Shown piece by piece: positions 56,191 to 64,000 of a stretch of DNA of 64,000 nucleotides. The first letter of the stretch is position 1. Every line of letters begins with the position of its first letter. The DNA lies in contig CAYVRJ010000004.1 in the NCBI GenBank assembly GCA_964453645.1, positions 62,001 to 126,000 of the forward strand, given 5' to 3'. A model generated the notes under the pieces. The model ran no database searches and was not told the DNA's origin. It worked only from the letters and a program-made list of their open reading frames with translations. The translations under genes and the position numbers were made by a program. Origin of the DNA: CAYVRJ01 sp964453645. Its GTDB lineage: Bacteria > Bacillota > Clostridia > Christensenellales > JAWKQI01.

Positions 56191-56918
56191 ACATAGTGAT
56201 AGACACCCACACCCACACGGTGATTTCGGGACACGCATTTTCTATTCTTAGCGAAAACGTTGCAGCCGCAAAGAAAAAGGGGCTGTACGGCATTGTGATG
56301 ACAGAACACGGGCCAAAGATGCCCTGCGGCGGTCCCCCATTTTTAATAAAAACCTACGGCGTGGTGCCCAAGTTTATTGAGGGCATTCGGGTATACCGGG
56401 GGTGTGAAGCCAACATCGTAAACTTTGAAGGGGAATTGGACATTCCCGACAAATATATAAAAAGTGCAGATTTCGCCATGGCAGCCCTGCACCCCGAGTG
56501 CCTCACCCCCTCGGATAAGGAAAACAACACCAAGGCCATGCTCAATGCCCTATCAAACCCATATGTCCACGCCTTGGCTCACCCGGGCAACCCGGCATAT
56601 GAAATTGATGTGGAGGCTGTGGTGGCTCATGCTGCAAAACTCAACAAGTGTATTGAAATTAATGCTCATTCCTTTGGCTTTCGCACCGGTTCAAAACCTG
56701 TGTGCACCCAGTTTGTGGTGCTGTGCAAGCAATATGGCGTGAAGATTTGTGTGGGTTCGGATGCCCATATACAATATAAAATCGGGGAGTTTTCCGGGTC
56801 ACTGGAAGTGCTACATGAATACGCTTTCCCCGAAGAACTTATTATTAACAGCTCTGTGGAGCGATTTGAAGGACATTTGGGCATTGAACCTGTTGTGGAT
56901 GAAGGAGGAGCAGGCTGA
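56187..56918 (+). CDS. PHP-domain phosphoesterase (YcdX-like)
   Basis: 243 residues. The metal-binding motifs of the PHP family are present: DTHTHTVISGHAFS, TEHGP, ALHPE, HPGNP and GSDAH. It hydrolyses a phosphate ester; the substrate is unknown. It overlaps the MetH-like gene by four bases and the VanW gene by one base, so the three are translated together. Confidence 0.9.
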   Translation: MNIVIDTHTHTVISGHAFSILSENVAAAKKKGLYGIVMTEHGPKMPCGGPPFLIKTYGVVPKFIEGIRVYRGCEANIVNFEGELDIPDKYIKSADFAMAALHPECLTPSDKENNTKAMLNALSNPYVHALAHPGNPAYEIDVEAVVAHAAKLNKCIEINAHSFGFRTGSKPVCTQFVVLCKQYGVKICVGSDAHIQYKIGEFSGSLEVLHEYAFPEELIINSSVERFEGHLGIEPVVDEGGAG

Positions 56919-58387
56919 TGTGTGCAAAGCGAAAAAAATATCGTAATAAGAAAAATATTAGTATGAAAATTGTACTCACCATAACCCTTGTGGCACTGTT
57001 TGCCGTGCTGGTGGTCTGCGGGGTGGTGTACCTCACGTCTATGAACGAAGACAATGTGGTAATTGCAGCTGACTTTAGCTTTTCAAAACCCATTCGCATT
57101 GAGACGGTGAGCATTGAGGGAATGGGTGAGGACGAAGCTTTGGCGGAGCTGGAGGTCTATGCCAAGAATTTTCTTGAAAATAAGAAACTGACGTTTTCTG
57201 CGGGAGATCAGGATTTTGAATACACCGCAGGGGAACTGGGGGTGGAGTTAAACCCCAAGAAGGCCTTAGTAGAAGCCTATAAATTTGAAAAAAACAGCAA
57301 CTACGACAAGACGGAGTACTTTGAAGTGTTGGACGAGGAGACGGGCAGCGTTCAGTTTTATCTAAAACCGACATTTAACAAACAAAAGGCCCTTCAAGTC
57401 CTCACTCAGGACACCGAGGAGATCAACCAACCCCCCAAAGATGCAACCATGAAGTTTGTGGAGGGGGACAAGCTGGAAATTGAATATGTCGCAGACGAAC
57501 CCGGAGTAACCGTTGATTTAGAGGGGTTGTGCGATTTATTAAAAGAACAAGTGGAAAATCAAACCTTTTTAAAGGTGACGGCACCAGTGGAAACGATCCA
57601 TGCGGAGCTTACGGTGGATCAGCTGAAAAACAAGACGTCCAAAATCGGTTCCTATACATCCAGCTTTGCAGAGGGGTCCCTGGCGGCAAAGGGACGTGTT
57701 ATAAACATTGTAAAAATGGCAGAGGTAATCAACGGTGTGGAAATCATGCCGGGGCAGACTTGGTCTATGAACGAAGAGGCAGGGCCAAGAACCGAAGCGG
57801 GTGGATGGGCGTTGGCACCGGGTATTGAAAACGGTGTATACACCGACCAGCCGGGGGGCGGAGTGTGCCAAGTATCCTCCACCCTGTACAACGCAGCACT
57901 GGAAGCGGAACTTGAAATTGTGGACTCCAAGCGCCACTCTTGGCCCTCGGGATATATCCCCACGGGGCTGGACGCAACCATCTCCACGGGAGGACCCGAC
58001 TTAAAGATTCAAAACAACCGGAGTACCCCAGTGTTTGTGGTGGCATCGGTGGATAAGAGTAAAAAGACGTGTACTGTGGATATTTACGGCGAAAAGCAAC
58101 AGCATGGCTACAAAGTGAAATATATCTCTAAAACAGTAAAAACCGAAGCACCCCCAGCAGCTTCAGTTCGGGAGAGCACCACCGATCAAAATGGCAAGGA
58201 GTTGGCTCCCGGAACGTCCAAGTTGGTGCGAGAGGGTAAACCTACGATTTATGTGAAGATATATAAACAGTACCTGGATGAAAACAACAACGTGGTATCG
58301 TCTACATATATGTACGACGCAAGGTACACGGGCAGGGGAGCTGTGTATTACGAAAACACAAAAGCACCCGAAGTTCAGCCCGGTTAA
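56918..58387 (+). CDS. VanW family protein with peptidoglycan-binding-like N-terminus
   Basis: 489 residues. A basic N-terminus is followed by one membrane helix (about 16-38), an extracellular region that resembles the PG-binding domain found before VanW and YkuD domains (about 60-220), and a VanW domain (about 235-370) with QTWSMNEEAGPRTEAGGW, GGGVCQVSSTLYNAALEA and HSWPSGYIPTGLDAT. A beta-rich tail follows. VanW takes its name from glycopeptide resistance clusters but its activity is unknown; a cell wall role is likely. GGAGGAG precedes the ATG. Confidence 0.88.
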   Translation: MCAKRKKYRNKKNISMKIVLTITLVALFAVLVVCGVVYLTSMNEDNVVIAADFSFSKPIRIETVSIEGMGEDEALAELEVYAKNFLENKKLTFSAGDQDFEYTAGELGVELNPKKALVEAYKFEKNSNYDKTEYFEVLDEETGSVQFYLKPTFNKQKALQVLTQDTEEINQPPKDATMKFVEGDKLEIEYVADEPGVTVDLEGLCDLLKEQVENQTFLKVTAPVETIHAELTVDQLKNKTSKIGSYTSSFAEGSLAAKGRVINIVKMAEVINGVEIMPGQTWSMNEEAGPRTEAGGWALAPGIENGVYTDQPGGGVCQVSSTLYNAALEAELEIVDSKRHSWPSGYIPTGLDATISTGGPDLKIQNNRSTPVFVVASVDKSKKTCTVDIYGEKQQHGYKVKYISKTVKTEAPPAASVRESTTDQNGKELAPGTSKLVREGKPTIYVKIYKQYLDENNNVVSSTYMYDARYTGRGAVYYENTKAPEVQPG

Positions 58388-58429
58388 TACGAAAAATAGT
58401 CAAAAATATACTTAGTTTTGCTAAATAAA

Positions 58430-58458
58430 TTGAAATATACATTGTAGTATGATAGAAT
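58430..58458 (+). promoter_or_regulatory. SigA-type promoter of acyl-activator/ACP/AOS gene
   Basis: TTGAAA (58430-58435), a 17-base spacer and TAGAAT (58453-58458). The -10 lies partly inside an inverted repeat, which suggests control by a repressor. Confidence 0.65.
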
Positions 58459-58477
58459 ACAAAAAGCTATCATACTA
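58445..58477. promoter_or_regulatory. 11-bp perfect inverted repeat over promoter: candidate operator or attenuator
   Basis: TAGTATGATAG (58445-58455) is repeated in reverse complement at 58467-58477, with an 11-base centre. It spans the -10 and the expected transcription start. As RNA from the upstream operon it would form a hairpin followed by a T-rich run, so it could also act as a weak terminator for the VanW transcript. Confidence 0.6.
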
Positions 58478-58499
58478 TTTTTTATTTTGGAGGATATTT

Positions 58500-61400
58500 A
58501 TGCCAACAATCAAAAACTGCTTGAAGGAGCTTTTGAGGGAATACACGTATAAAAATATGTTTCACATTATGTGTTCTCACGAAAATGCCATGGCAGCCCA
58601 GTACATCGAAAACGAAGAAATTAAAAGTTTGACGTACTCAGATTACAAAAGTTTATGCTTTGCATGTGCAAAAAATATCTCAGAAAAAATCCCCAATCAA
58701 AAGTTCATTGGAATCAAACTAGAAAACTCACCCCTATGGCCTGCTGTGTTCTGGGGTATTATGATGAGTGGGGCTAGTCCCGTGCTCATCGACATCAAGT
58801 CGGATGCCACCGCCACGGAACACGTGCTCAAACAGGCGGGAGCAAAGGCCCTCATCACAGACGAAGTGATGGAAATCAAAGGTTTAACTAAGCTGAATCA
58901 AAAGGATGTCATCACCATCGATCAGCGGTGCGAAGACTTCACCCCCAACTGGGCGGATGCCTGCTGCCTGTGCACATCGGGCACCACAGCAACGTCGAAA
59001 GTATATCTCTACGACGGCAATGCCATGGCCAACCAAATCTACATGGCGAAGGAAATTATTGCAAAAAATCCAGATATCTTAGACGATGCGGACGATATTA
59101 AAAACCTTGCGTTCCTGCCCCTGCACCACATCTTTGGGTTTATCGGCGTGTACATGTGGTATTCGTTTTTTGGAAAGACCATTGTATACATACCCGATCG
59201 CACACCCGACACCATCCTCAACACGTGTAGAACGCTGAAAGTCACCCACATCTTTGCAGTGCCCCTGTTTTGGAACAACGTGGCACAGGGTATCATCCGC
59301 AAGGCGAAGATGTCGGGCAGGGAGGAGAAACTGAGAAGTTTTGTTGATAAGAGCATCTTCTTGCAAAAGAGAATGGGCAAGGCTGGAAAGGCCATTGCAT
59401 CCAACCTGTTCTTTAAAGAAGTGCAGGGCAACTTGGTGGGTTCCTCCATACGCTATATGGTTTCGGGCGGTGGGCACATTCTCCCCGAAACCCTAAAGAT
59501 CATCAACGGCATCGGATATCGGTTGTCCAACGGCTTTGGTATGACCGAAACGGGCATTAACTCCCTGGAATCCCGCAACGACATTGAAAAAATCTTGTCG
59601 GGCAGCATTGGATTACCCCTGATGTCCACAGACTTTTTCATCGACCAGAGCGGCGAAGTGCCCGAACTGAAAATTAAAGGCCCTGCCCTGCACACGGGCA
59701 GGATGGTGGACGGAATCTTCATCGAGTGGGACAAAAACATACACTTCCCCTCGGGGGACATCGCTTCTTTTAAGAACGATTGTTATTATATCGAAGGTCG
59801 TGCAAAGGAAGTGATCATCAACGCATCGGGAGAAAACGTCTACCCCGACGAATTGGAAGACAGCTTTGCAACCCTTCCCGACGTGGTGAATTTGTGCGTC
59901 ACGGGTATTAAGAACGAAGGGGTCTATGAAGATACTTGCCTCATCATCGATATGGGGGACAATTATGCCAACAAGGCGTTAGTCAGCGGTGTGATCAACG
60001 CTGTGTGCGACATCAACACCACCCTTCCGGCGTACAAAAAGATCAACAGGCTCATATTTGCAAGGGAAGCGCTGCCCTTGGCGAACGGCATCAAGGTGAA
60101 GCGTCAAACGTTAAAACGTCAGATCGAAGCCGGTACCCTTGCCTGCGACGAAGCGGATATGAAAAACAGAAAGCTGCAAACCACGTATACCCAAGAGGCG
60201 GAGGAATCCGCAGAGTACGGCAGTGGTTTTGACGAAATTAAGGAAAACGTCCGCAAGATATTTGGCGAAGTGCTCACCTTAGATCCCGCATCCATCAAGG
60301 ACACCGATCACTTTATTGATGACTTGGGGGGAGACAGTTTGTCCAGCCTTGGGGTGTTCACCCGGGCGGAGGAGATGTATAACCTGATTATTCCCGATAC
60401 CGAGTATTTCAGTGCGGTCAACGTCCTCGAGTTTTCAAAGCTGCTGTACAACAAGTTAAACGGACTGACAGAGGCTGTGGAACAAGCTTCGGCAATTAAA
60501 AAAATCACCAAATTTTCGGATTCTCGGGAGTGGAAAGAGTTTTACGAAAGAAAACAAGCATTGGAAACGGCAGGAACAAAAGACCCGTATTTTATCCCCC
60601 ACGATTCCGCACTCAAGGCCACTTCGATCATCGAGGGAAAAGAGATCATCAACTTAGGGTCGTACAACTACTTGGGGTTTTCGGGCAGCGAAGCAACAAA
60701 CCAAGCGGCAATTGAGGCGCTTTTAAAATATGGCGCTTCGTGCAGCGGTTCCAGATTGCTGGCGGGTGAAAAACCCCTCCACGCAGAGCTGGAGTGTGCT
60801 CTTGCCAAGTGGAAACACACCGAAGATGCAGTGGTGCTGGTTGGGGGTCACTCCACCAACGTCACCTTTGTTGGAAACTTCTGCAACAAAAAAGATTTAA
60901 TCCTCTACGACGCACTGTCCCACAACTCCATCGTGCAGGGCTGTGAGCTTTCTAAGAGTGATACAAAGGCCTTCCCCCACAACGATTTGGGCACGTTGGA
61001 GTATATGTTAAAAACTGCACGGGACAAGTATGAGAAGATTCTCATCATCGTAGAGGGTGTATATTCCATGGACGGCGACATTGCGCCCATTCCCGACTTT
61101 GTGCGGCTCAAGAACAAATACGGTGCATTCCTCATGGTGGACGAAGCCCATTCCACGTGTGTAATCGGCAAGAACGGCGGAGGTGTGGACGACTACTTCG
61201 ATTTAAACCCCGAGGATATCGACATCAAAATGGGTACCCTCTCCAAGGGTTTAGGCACCTGCGGCGGATACCTCTGCGGCAGCAAGGAGTTGATCACCTA
61301 TTTGAGATACGGTTTGCCGGGATTTGTGTTCTCCGTCGGTTTGTCCCCCGCCCTGGCGGCAGCAACCTTAAGTGCGGTAAACACTATGCTGAATGGAAAT

Positions 61401-61712
61401 CCCGAGGTTGCCAAACTTCATGAAAACATTCAAACCTTCATGAGTGAAGCCAAGCGCCGTGGGTTCGACACCTGCTTGGCAGGGGAGACGGCAATCATCC
61501 CCATTATGATCGGCAGCGATGCCAACGCATTTTTTGTGAGCGAAAAGCTGCTGGATCGGGGCGTGTTTGTGCCGCCAGCCGTATTCCCGGCCGTACCCCA
61601 CAACCAAGCGAGGCTGCGCTTTAGCTTGACTTCCCTGCACACAAAAGATCAGCTTCTATACGCCTTAGAAGTGCTGGATCAGATTTTTCAAGAAATGGAA
61701 TTGAAAAAATGA
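58500..61712 (+). CDS. Three-domain adenylate-forming/acyl carrier/alpha-oxoamine synthase fusion
   Basis: 1070 residues from ATG 58500 (GGAGG seven bases upstream; in-frame ATG 58449 lies inside the promoter region). Residues 1 to about 560: an acyl-CoA-ligase-like adenylating domain with CTSGTTATSK (P-loop), NGFGMTET, a hinge at EGRAKEVIINASGENVYPDE and a final Lys in GIKVKR. About 580-650: an acyl carrier domain with GGDSL (phosphopantetheine Ser613). About 665-1070: a PLP alpha-oxoamine synthase with GSYNYLGFSG, GASCSGSRLLAG, DEAHSTCVIG and TLSKGLG (Lys916 binds PLP). The layout predicts that an acid is activated, loaded on the carrier and condensed with an amino acid, with loss of CO2, to give an aminoketone. 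Products cannot be read from sequence. Confidence 0.9.
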   Translation: MPTIKNCLKELLREYTYKNMFHIMCSHENAMAAQYIENEEIKSLTYSDYKSLCFACAKNISEKIPNQKFIGIKLENSPLWPAVFWGIMMSGASPVLIDIKSDATATEHVLKQAGAKALITDEVMEIKGLTKLNQKDVITIDQRCEDFTPNWADACCLCTSGTTATSKVYLYDGNAMANQIYMAKEIIAKNPDILDDADDIKNLAFLPLHHIFGFIGVYMWYSFFGKTIVYIPDRTPDTILNTCRTLKVTHIFAVPLFWNNVAQGIIRKAKMSGREEKLRSFVDKSIFLQKRMGKAGKAIASNLFFKEVQGNLVGSSIRYMVSGGGHILPETLKIINGIGYRLSNGFGMTETGINSLESRNDIEKILSGSIGLPLMSTDFFIDQSGEVPELKIKGPALHTGRMVDGIFIEWDKNIHFPSGDIASFKNDCYYIEGRAKEVIINASGENVYPDELEDSFATLPDVVNLCVTGIKNEGVYEDTCLIIDMGDNYANKALVSGVINAVCDINTTLPAYKKINRLIFAREALPLANGIKVKRQTLKRQIEAGTLACDEADMKNRKLQTTYTQEAEESAEYGSGFDEIKENVRKIFGEVLTLDPASIKDTDHFIDDLGGDSLSSLGVFTRAEEMYNLIIPDTEYFSAVNVLEFSKLLYNKLNGLTEAVEQASAIKKITKFSDSREWKEFYERKQALETAGTKDPYFIPHDSALKATSIIEGKEIINLGSYNYLGFSGSEATNQAAIEALLKYGASCSGSRLLAGEKPLHAELECALAKWKHTEDAVVLVGGHSTNVTFVGNFCNKKDLILYDALSHNSIVQGCELSKSDTKAFPHNDLGTLEYMLKTARDKYEKILIIVEGVYSMDGDIAPIPDFVRLKNKYGAFLMVDEAHSTCVIGKNGGGVDDYFDLNPEDIDIKMGTLSKGLGTCGGYLCGSKELITYLRYGLPGFVFSVGLSPALAAATLSAVNTMLNGNPEVAKLHENIQTFMSEAKRRGFDTCLAGETAIIPIMIGSDANAFFVSEKLLDRGVFVPPAVFPAVPHNQARLRFSLTSLHTKDQLLYALEVLDQIFQEMELKK

Positions 61713-61996
61713 GTGTTGACGATCAATTAAACGAAATTATGTTCGAGCTTGCCCACCGCCTGTCAAAGGGTATGAGGGCCGACTCGGAGAGCGTACAAAA
61801 GCAGATCGATTTATATTATCAAAATCTGCTCAAGTTAGACGAATCAATTGATATAAACAAATTTTCCCAAATGGGAGCGCTGTATGCAAGCGACGTTCGC
61901 TTTCGGGATCAGCTAAACAGCGTAGCCCACGGCTTTGCGGATTATATCTCCGATGCCATCGCCTGTTATTGCGCTAAAATTATGTTTGATCAATAG
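61709..61996 (+). CDS. Stand-alone TipAS-like domain protein
   Basis: 95 residues; the ATG overlaps the preceding stop (ATGA). It is all-helical with ALYASDVRFRDQLNSVAHGFADYISDAIACY. That pattern fits the ligand-binding TipAS domain of MerR-type regulators (MY-DxRF ... G-A-F---AI--Y). No DNA-binding domain is attached. Tight coupling to the 1070-residue enzyme suggests that it binds the product or an intermediate, or assists the enzyme. The domain call rests on memory of the motif and should be checked with a profile search. Confidence 0.6.
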   Translation: MSVDDQLNEIMFELAHRLSKGMRADSESVQKQIDLYYQNLLKLDESIDINKFSQMGALYASDVRFRDQLNSVAHGFADYISDAIACYCAKIMFDQ

Positions 61997-62022
61997 GATT
62001 TAAACCCAGTTCAAGTATATTC

Positions 62023-62066
62023 GGTTGAAATCTGAACCAACGGTTTCGGTTTCAACCTTTTATTTT
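62023..62066 (+). terminator. Intrinsic terminator after AOS-fusion operon
   Basis: A 16-base imperfect stem, 62023-62038 with 62042-62057 (one mismatch, two G-T pairs), has a three-base loop and a T-rich tail. Confidence 0.8.
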
Positions 62067-62118
62067 ACACGGATTTTACAAAACAATCCCTATAGATTTT
62101 ACATACCCTTGTTAAGAT
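62064..62118 (+). promoter_or_regulatory. Pho-box-like repeats and promoter of pst operon
   Basis: TTTACA occurs at 62064-62069, 62075-62080 and 62098-62103, spaced 11 and 23 bases, the helical spacing of PhoP/PhoB boxes. A TAAGAT -10 element lies at 62113-62118. This predicts induction by phosphate starvation. Confidence 0.6.
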
Positions 62119-62153
62119 ACACTCAAAAGTTTTAAATTTTGAGAGGTATTAAA

Positions 62154-63104
62154 ATGAAAAAAAGTATTGTATTCATTTTGTGCGCTGTAATGCTGCTTTT
62201 AGCAGTTGGATGCACCCAAGCACCCACAATGGGTTCCACACCCGGCACAGAGGCTGATGTGACAGAGGTTCAAGCACCCGAAGCACCTGAAGCACCCGAA
62301 GTTTCTAAGTTCGATGGAAACAAGGACATAACAGTGGTATCCAGAGAAGAGGGTTCGGGCACCCGTGGTGCGTTTACCGAACTGTTTAAGGTTGCAGAAA
62401 AAAATGCCGAGGGTAAGACGATAGACAACACAACCCCCGATGCAGTTATCTCCAACTCAACATCGGTGGTGATGCAGACAGTGGCTGGCAACGAATATGC
62501 AATCGGTTATATTTCCTTGGGTTCACTCAACGATACAGTGAAAGCGTTGAGCATCGACGGTGCTCAGGCAAACGCAACTGAGATCGAAGGGGGCAACTAC
62601 AAGATCGCTAGACCGTTTATCATCGCAACAAAGGGTGAACTGAAAAACGAAGTTGCCAAGGACTTTATGGCGTTTATATTGAGTGTCGAAGGTCAGGCGG
62701 TTGTTGAAAAGGGTGGATATATCCCTGTGAAAGATGTCAGCGCCTACGAGGGTACGAAACCCGCAGGTAAAGCAGTTGTGGGCGGTTCCTCCTCCGTATC
62801 ACCCATTGTGGAAAAACTCATCGAAGCGTATAAGAAAGTAAATCCCGATGCCGACATCACCCTGCAAACCAGCGACTCCTCGGCAGGTATGACACAAACG
62901 ATTGATGGTGTGTTAGACATTGGAATGTCTTCTCGTGAACTGAAAGATTCCGAAAAAGAAGCAGGTCTTCTTCCCACCGTCATTGCCACAGACGGCATCG
63001 CTGTGATTGTCAACAACAACTGTCCCTTAGGAGATCTGACGGCAGAACAAGTTAAGGCTATCTTCACAGGAGAGGTGACACTGTGGAACGAACTGCAAAA
63101 GTAG
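62154..63104 (+). CDS. pstS: Phosphate ABC transporter substrate-binding lipoprotein
   Basis: 316 residues from ATG 62154 with GAGAGG upstream (TTG 62139 overlaps that site). The signal peptide has a lipobox (AVGC), and an acidic Pro-rich linker follows. The binding domain has SREEGSGTRGAF, the phosphate-binding signature. A second half repeats the fold with VVGGSSSVSPIVEKL and SSAGMTQTIDG, so this is the two-domain arrangement seen in some Clostridia. It captures phosphate for PstC and PstA. Confidence 0.93.
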   Translation: MKKSIVFILCAVMLLLAVGCTQAPTMGSTPGTEADVTEVQAPEAPEAPEVSKFDGNKDITVVSREEGSGTRGAFTELFKVAEKNAEGKTIDNTTPDAVISNSTSVVMQTVAGNEYAIGYISLGSLNDTVKALSIDGAQANATEIEGGNYKIARPFIIATKGELKNEVAKDFMAFILSVEGQAVVEKGGYIPVKDVSAYEGTKPAGKAVVGGSSSVSPIVEKLIEAYKKVNPDADITLQTSDSSAGMTQTIDGVLDIGMSSRELKDSEKEAGLLPTVIATDGIAVIVNNNCPLGDLTAEQVKAIFTGEVTLWNELQK

Positions 63105-63922
63105 TTTTCCTTCTATGCTCCCTGGTCAGCGTTGCAGCAGTACTGCTGATCTGTACATTCCTTTTCCTCAATGGTATTCCTGCCATTGGGGAAATCGGTC
63201 TTTTCGACTTTTTGTTGGGGGGGAAGTGGCAGCCCACAAATGAGCTGTTTGGCATATTACCCATGATCGTGGGCAGTGTGTATGTGACACTGGGCGCACT
63301 GGTCATTGGGGTTCCCATCGGTTTGTTGACAGCCATGTATTTGGCAAGGTTTGCAAAGGGAATGCGTGTAAAAGTCTTAAACCCAGCTGTCAACCTACTG
63401 GCGGGCATACCCTCGGTGGTGTATGGCTTTTTTGGGCTGGTGATACTCGTTCCCTTTGTGCGGGATACCTTTGGGGGTGACGGATTTTCACTGCTCACCG
63501 TATCCGTTTTGCTGGGAATGATGATTCTGCCCACCATCATAACGGTTTCACAGACGGCACTGAGGGCTGTGCCCCAGCAGTATTACGAAGGGGCACTGGC
63601 ACTGGGTGCAACCCACGAGCGGACATGCTTTAAGGTCATTCTGCCTGCCGCAAAGTCGGGTATCACGGCAGCAATTATTCTGGGTGTGGGCAGGGCCATT
63701 GGGGAAACAATGGCAGTGGTGATGATCGCCGGAAACCAGGCGAGAATTCCCAACAGCTTGCTCAAGGGTTTGCGCACCCTCACCTCAAATATTGTGTTGG
63801 AAATGGGTTATGCAGCCGATCTGCACAGGGAGGCGTTAATAGCAACGGCAGTGGTGCTGTTTGTATTTATTCTCATCATTAATCTCACGTGCAGTTATAT
63901 CAAAAGGAGGAACAGACTGTGA
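63083..63922 (+). CDS. pstC: Phosphate ABC transporter permease PstC
   Basis: 279 residues from GTG 63083, with GGAGAGG upstream inside pstS (22-base overlap). Six helices are visible. The periplasmic FDFLLGGKWQPTNELFGILPMI segment and the LPAAKSGITAAIILGVGRAIGETMAV loop are typical of PstC. It forms the channel with PstA. Confidence 0.95.
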   Translation: MERTAKVVFLLCSLVSVAAVLLICTFLFLNGIPAIGEIGLFDFLLGGKWQPTNELFGILPMIVGSVYVTLGALVIGVPIGLLTAMYLARFAKGMRVKVLNPAVNLLAGIPSVVYGFFGLVILVPFVRDTFGGDGFSLLTVSVLLGMMILPTIITVSQTALRAVPQQYYEGALALGATHERTCFKVILPAAKSGITAAIILGVGRAIGETMAVVMIAGNQARIPNSLLKGLRTLTSNIVLEMGYAADLHREALIATAVVLFVFILIINLTCSYIKRRNRL

Positions 63923-64000
63923 ATCAAAAAATCTCCTCCGGCATTTTGCGCTTTCTTGTGAGGATGAGCGCATTCATCACCGCAGGTGTGTTTGTGTTTA
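63919..64000 (+). CDS. pstA: Phosphate ABC transporter permease PstA, truncated by window end
   Basis: Only the first 27 codons are present, from GTG 63919, which overlaps the pstC stop (GTGA) and has AAGGAGG upstream. The fragment is a basic N-terminus followed by the start of a membrane helix. Position after pstC is the main reason for the name. Confidence 0.8.
   Translation, partial: MNQKISSGILRFLVRMSAFITAGVFVF

Noticed and set aside
1..64000. Phage, insertion sequence, integrase, toxin-antitoxin or CRISPR content
   Set aside because: No transposase, integrase, Cas or phage structural protein, and no regularly spaced repeats, were found on reading both strands.

Overview
The window reads as chromosomal DNA of an endospore-forming, anaerobic, Clostridia-type Firmicute. 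The support is a spoVA operon (spoVAA to spoVAE), split-subunit glycine decarboxylase (gcvPA/gcvPB), a glgC/glgD glycogen locus, DUF2508 and DUF5685 family proteins, strong AAGGAGG-type ribosome binding sites and several TTG/GTG starts. I see no phage, insertion sequence, CRISPR array, tRNA or rRNA. Gene density is very high: after start-site correction no gap exceeds about 300 bases. The largest gap (40183-40441) holds hairpin repeats. Genus-level placement cannot be made from this alone.

Layout. 1-6135: an unusual transport locus with a propeller-like/solute-binding fusion, two sugar-type ABC permeases, a HlyD-like adaptor and a MacB-like permease. 6203-8909: a URO-D/MtaA-type methyltransferase fused to a thioredoxin-like domain, a second tiny thioredoxin-like protein and a CobW-type GTPase. 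9400-11922: a NusG-II domain protein, a Gx-transporter/ApbE flavin-transferase fusion (related to the flavin-based extracellular electron transfer toolkit) and a methyltetrahydrofolate methyltransferase-like protein. 11915-17899: a phosphodiester glycosidase and an RND efflux pair.

18041-31255 is a complete one-strand glycogen module: malQ, pgi, glgB, glgC, glgD, glgA, glgP and a GH13 amylase, followed by a class II aldolase. 32372-39022 holds an HtrA protease, a MATE exporter with a PfkB sugar kinase, a tandem-LysM protein, a DUF5685/J-domain/membrane-protein operon and a DUF2508 protein. 38989-44211 (minus strand) holds a GT-C-like membrane protein and spoVA, into which two short genes of 37 and 39 codons are embedded. 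44366-50526 holds an NhaC antiporter and gcvT-gcvH-gcvPA-gcvPB. 50643-58387 is housekeeping: a CwlD-like amidase, Mini-III RNase, RlmB, Fba, an OGG1-type glycosylase, a B12-domain-less MetH-like protein, a PHP phosphoesterase and a VanW protein.

58430-61996 is the most striking locus. A single 1070-residue protein joins an adenylate-forming acyl activator, an acyl carrier domain and a PLP alpha-oxoamine synthase. It is followed, with a 4-base overlap, by a free-standing TipAS-like domain, and an 11-bp perfect inverted repeat overlaps its promoter. It looks like a self-contained maker of an acylated aminoketone (sphingoid- or autoinducer-like) with a possible ligand-binding partner. The window ends in a Pho-box-controlled pstS-pstC-pstA operon cut by the right edge.

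One-carbon and methyl transfer recurs across the window (URO-D/MtaA, MeTr-like, the glycine cleavage system, MetH-like), which fits an anaerobe with folate- and corrinoid-based C1 metabolism. This last statement is inference.
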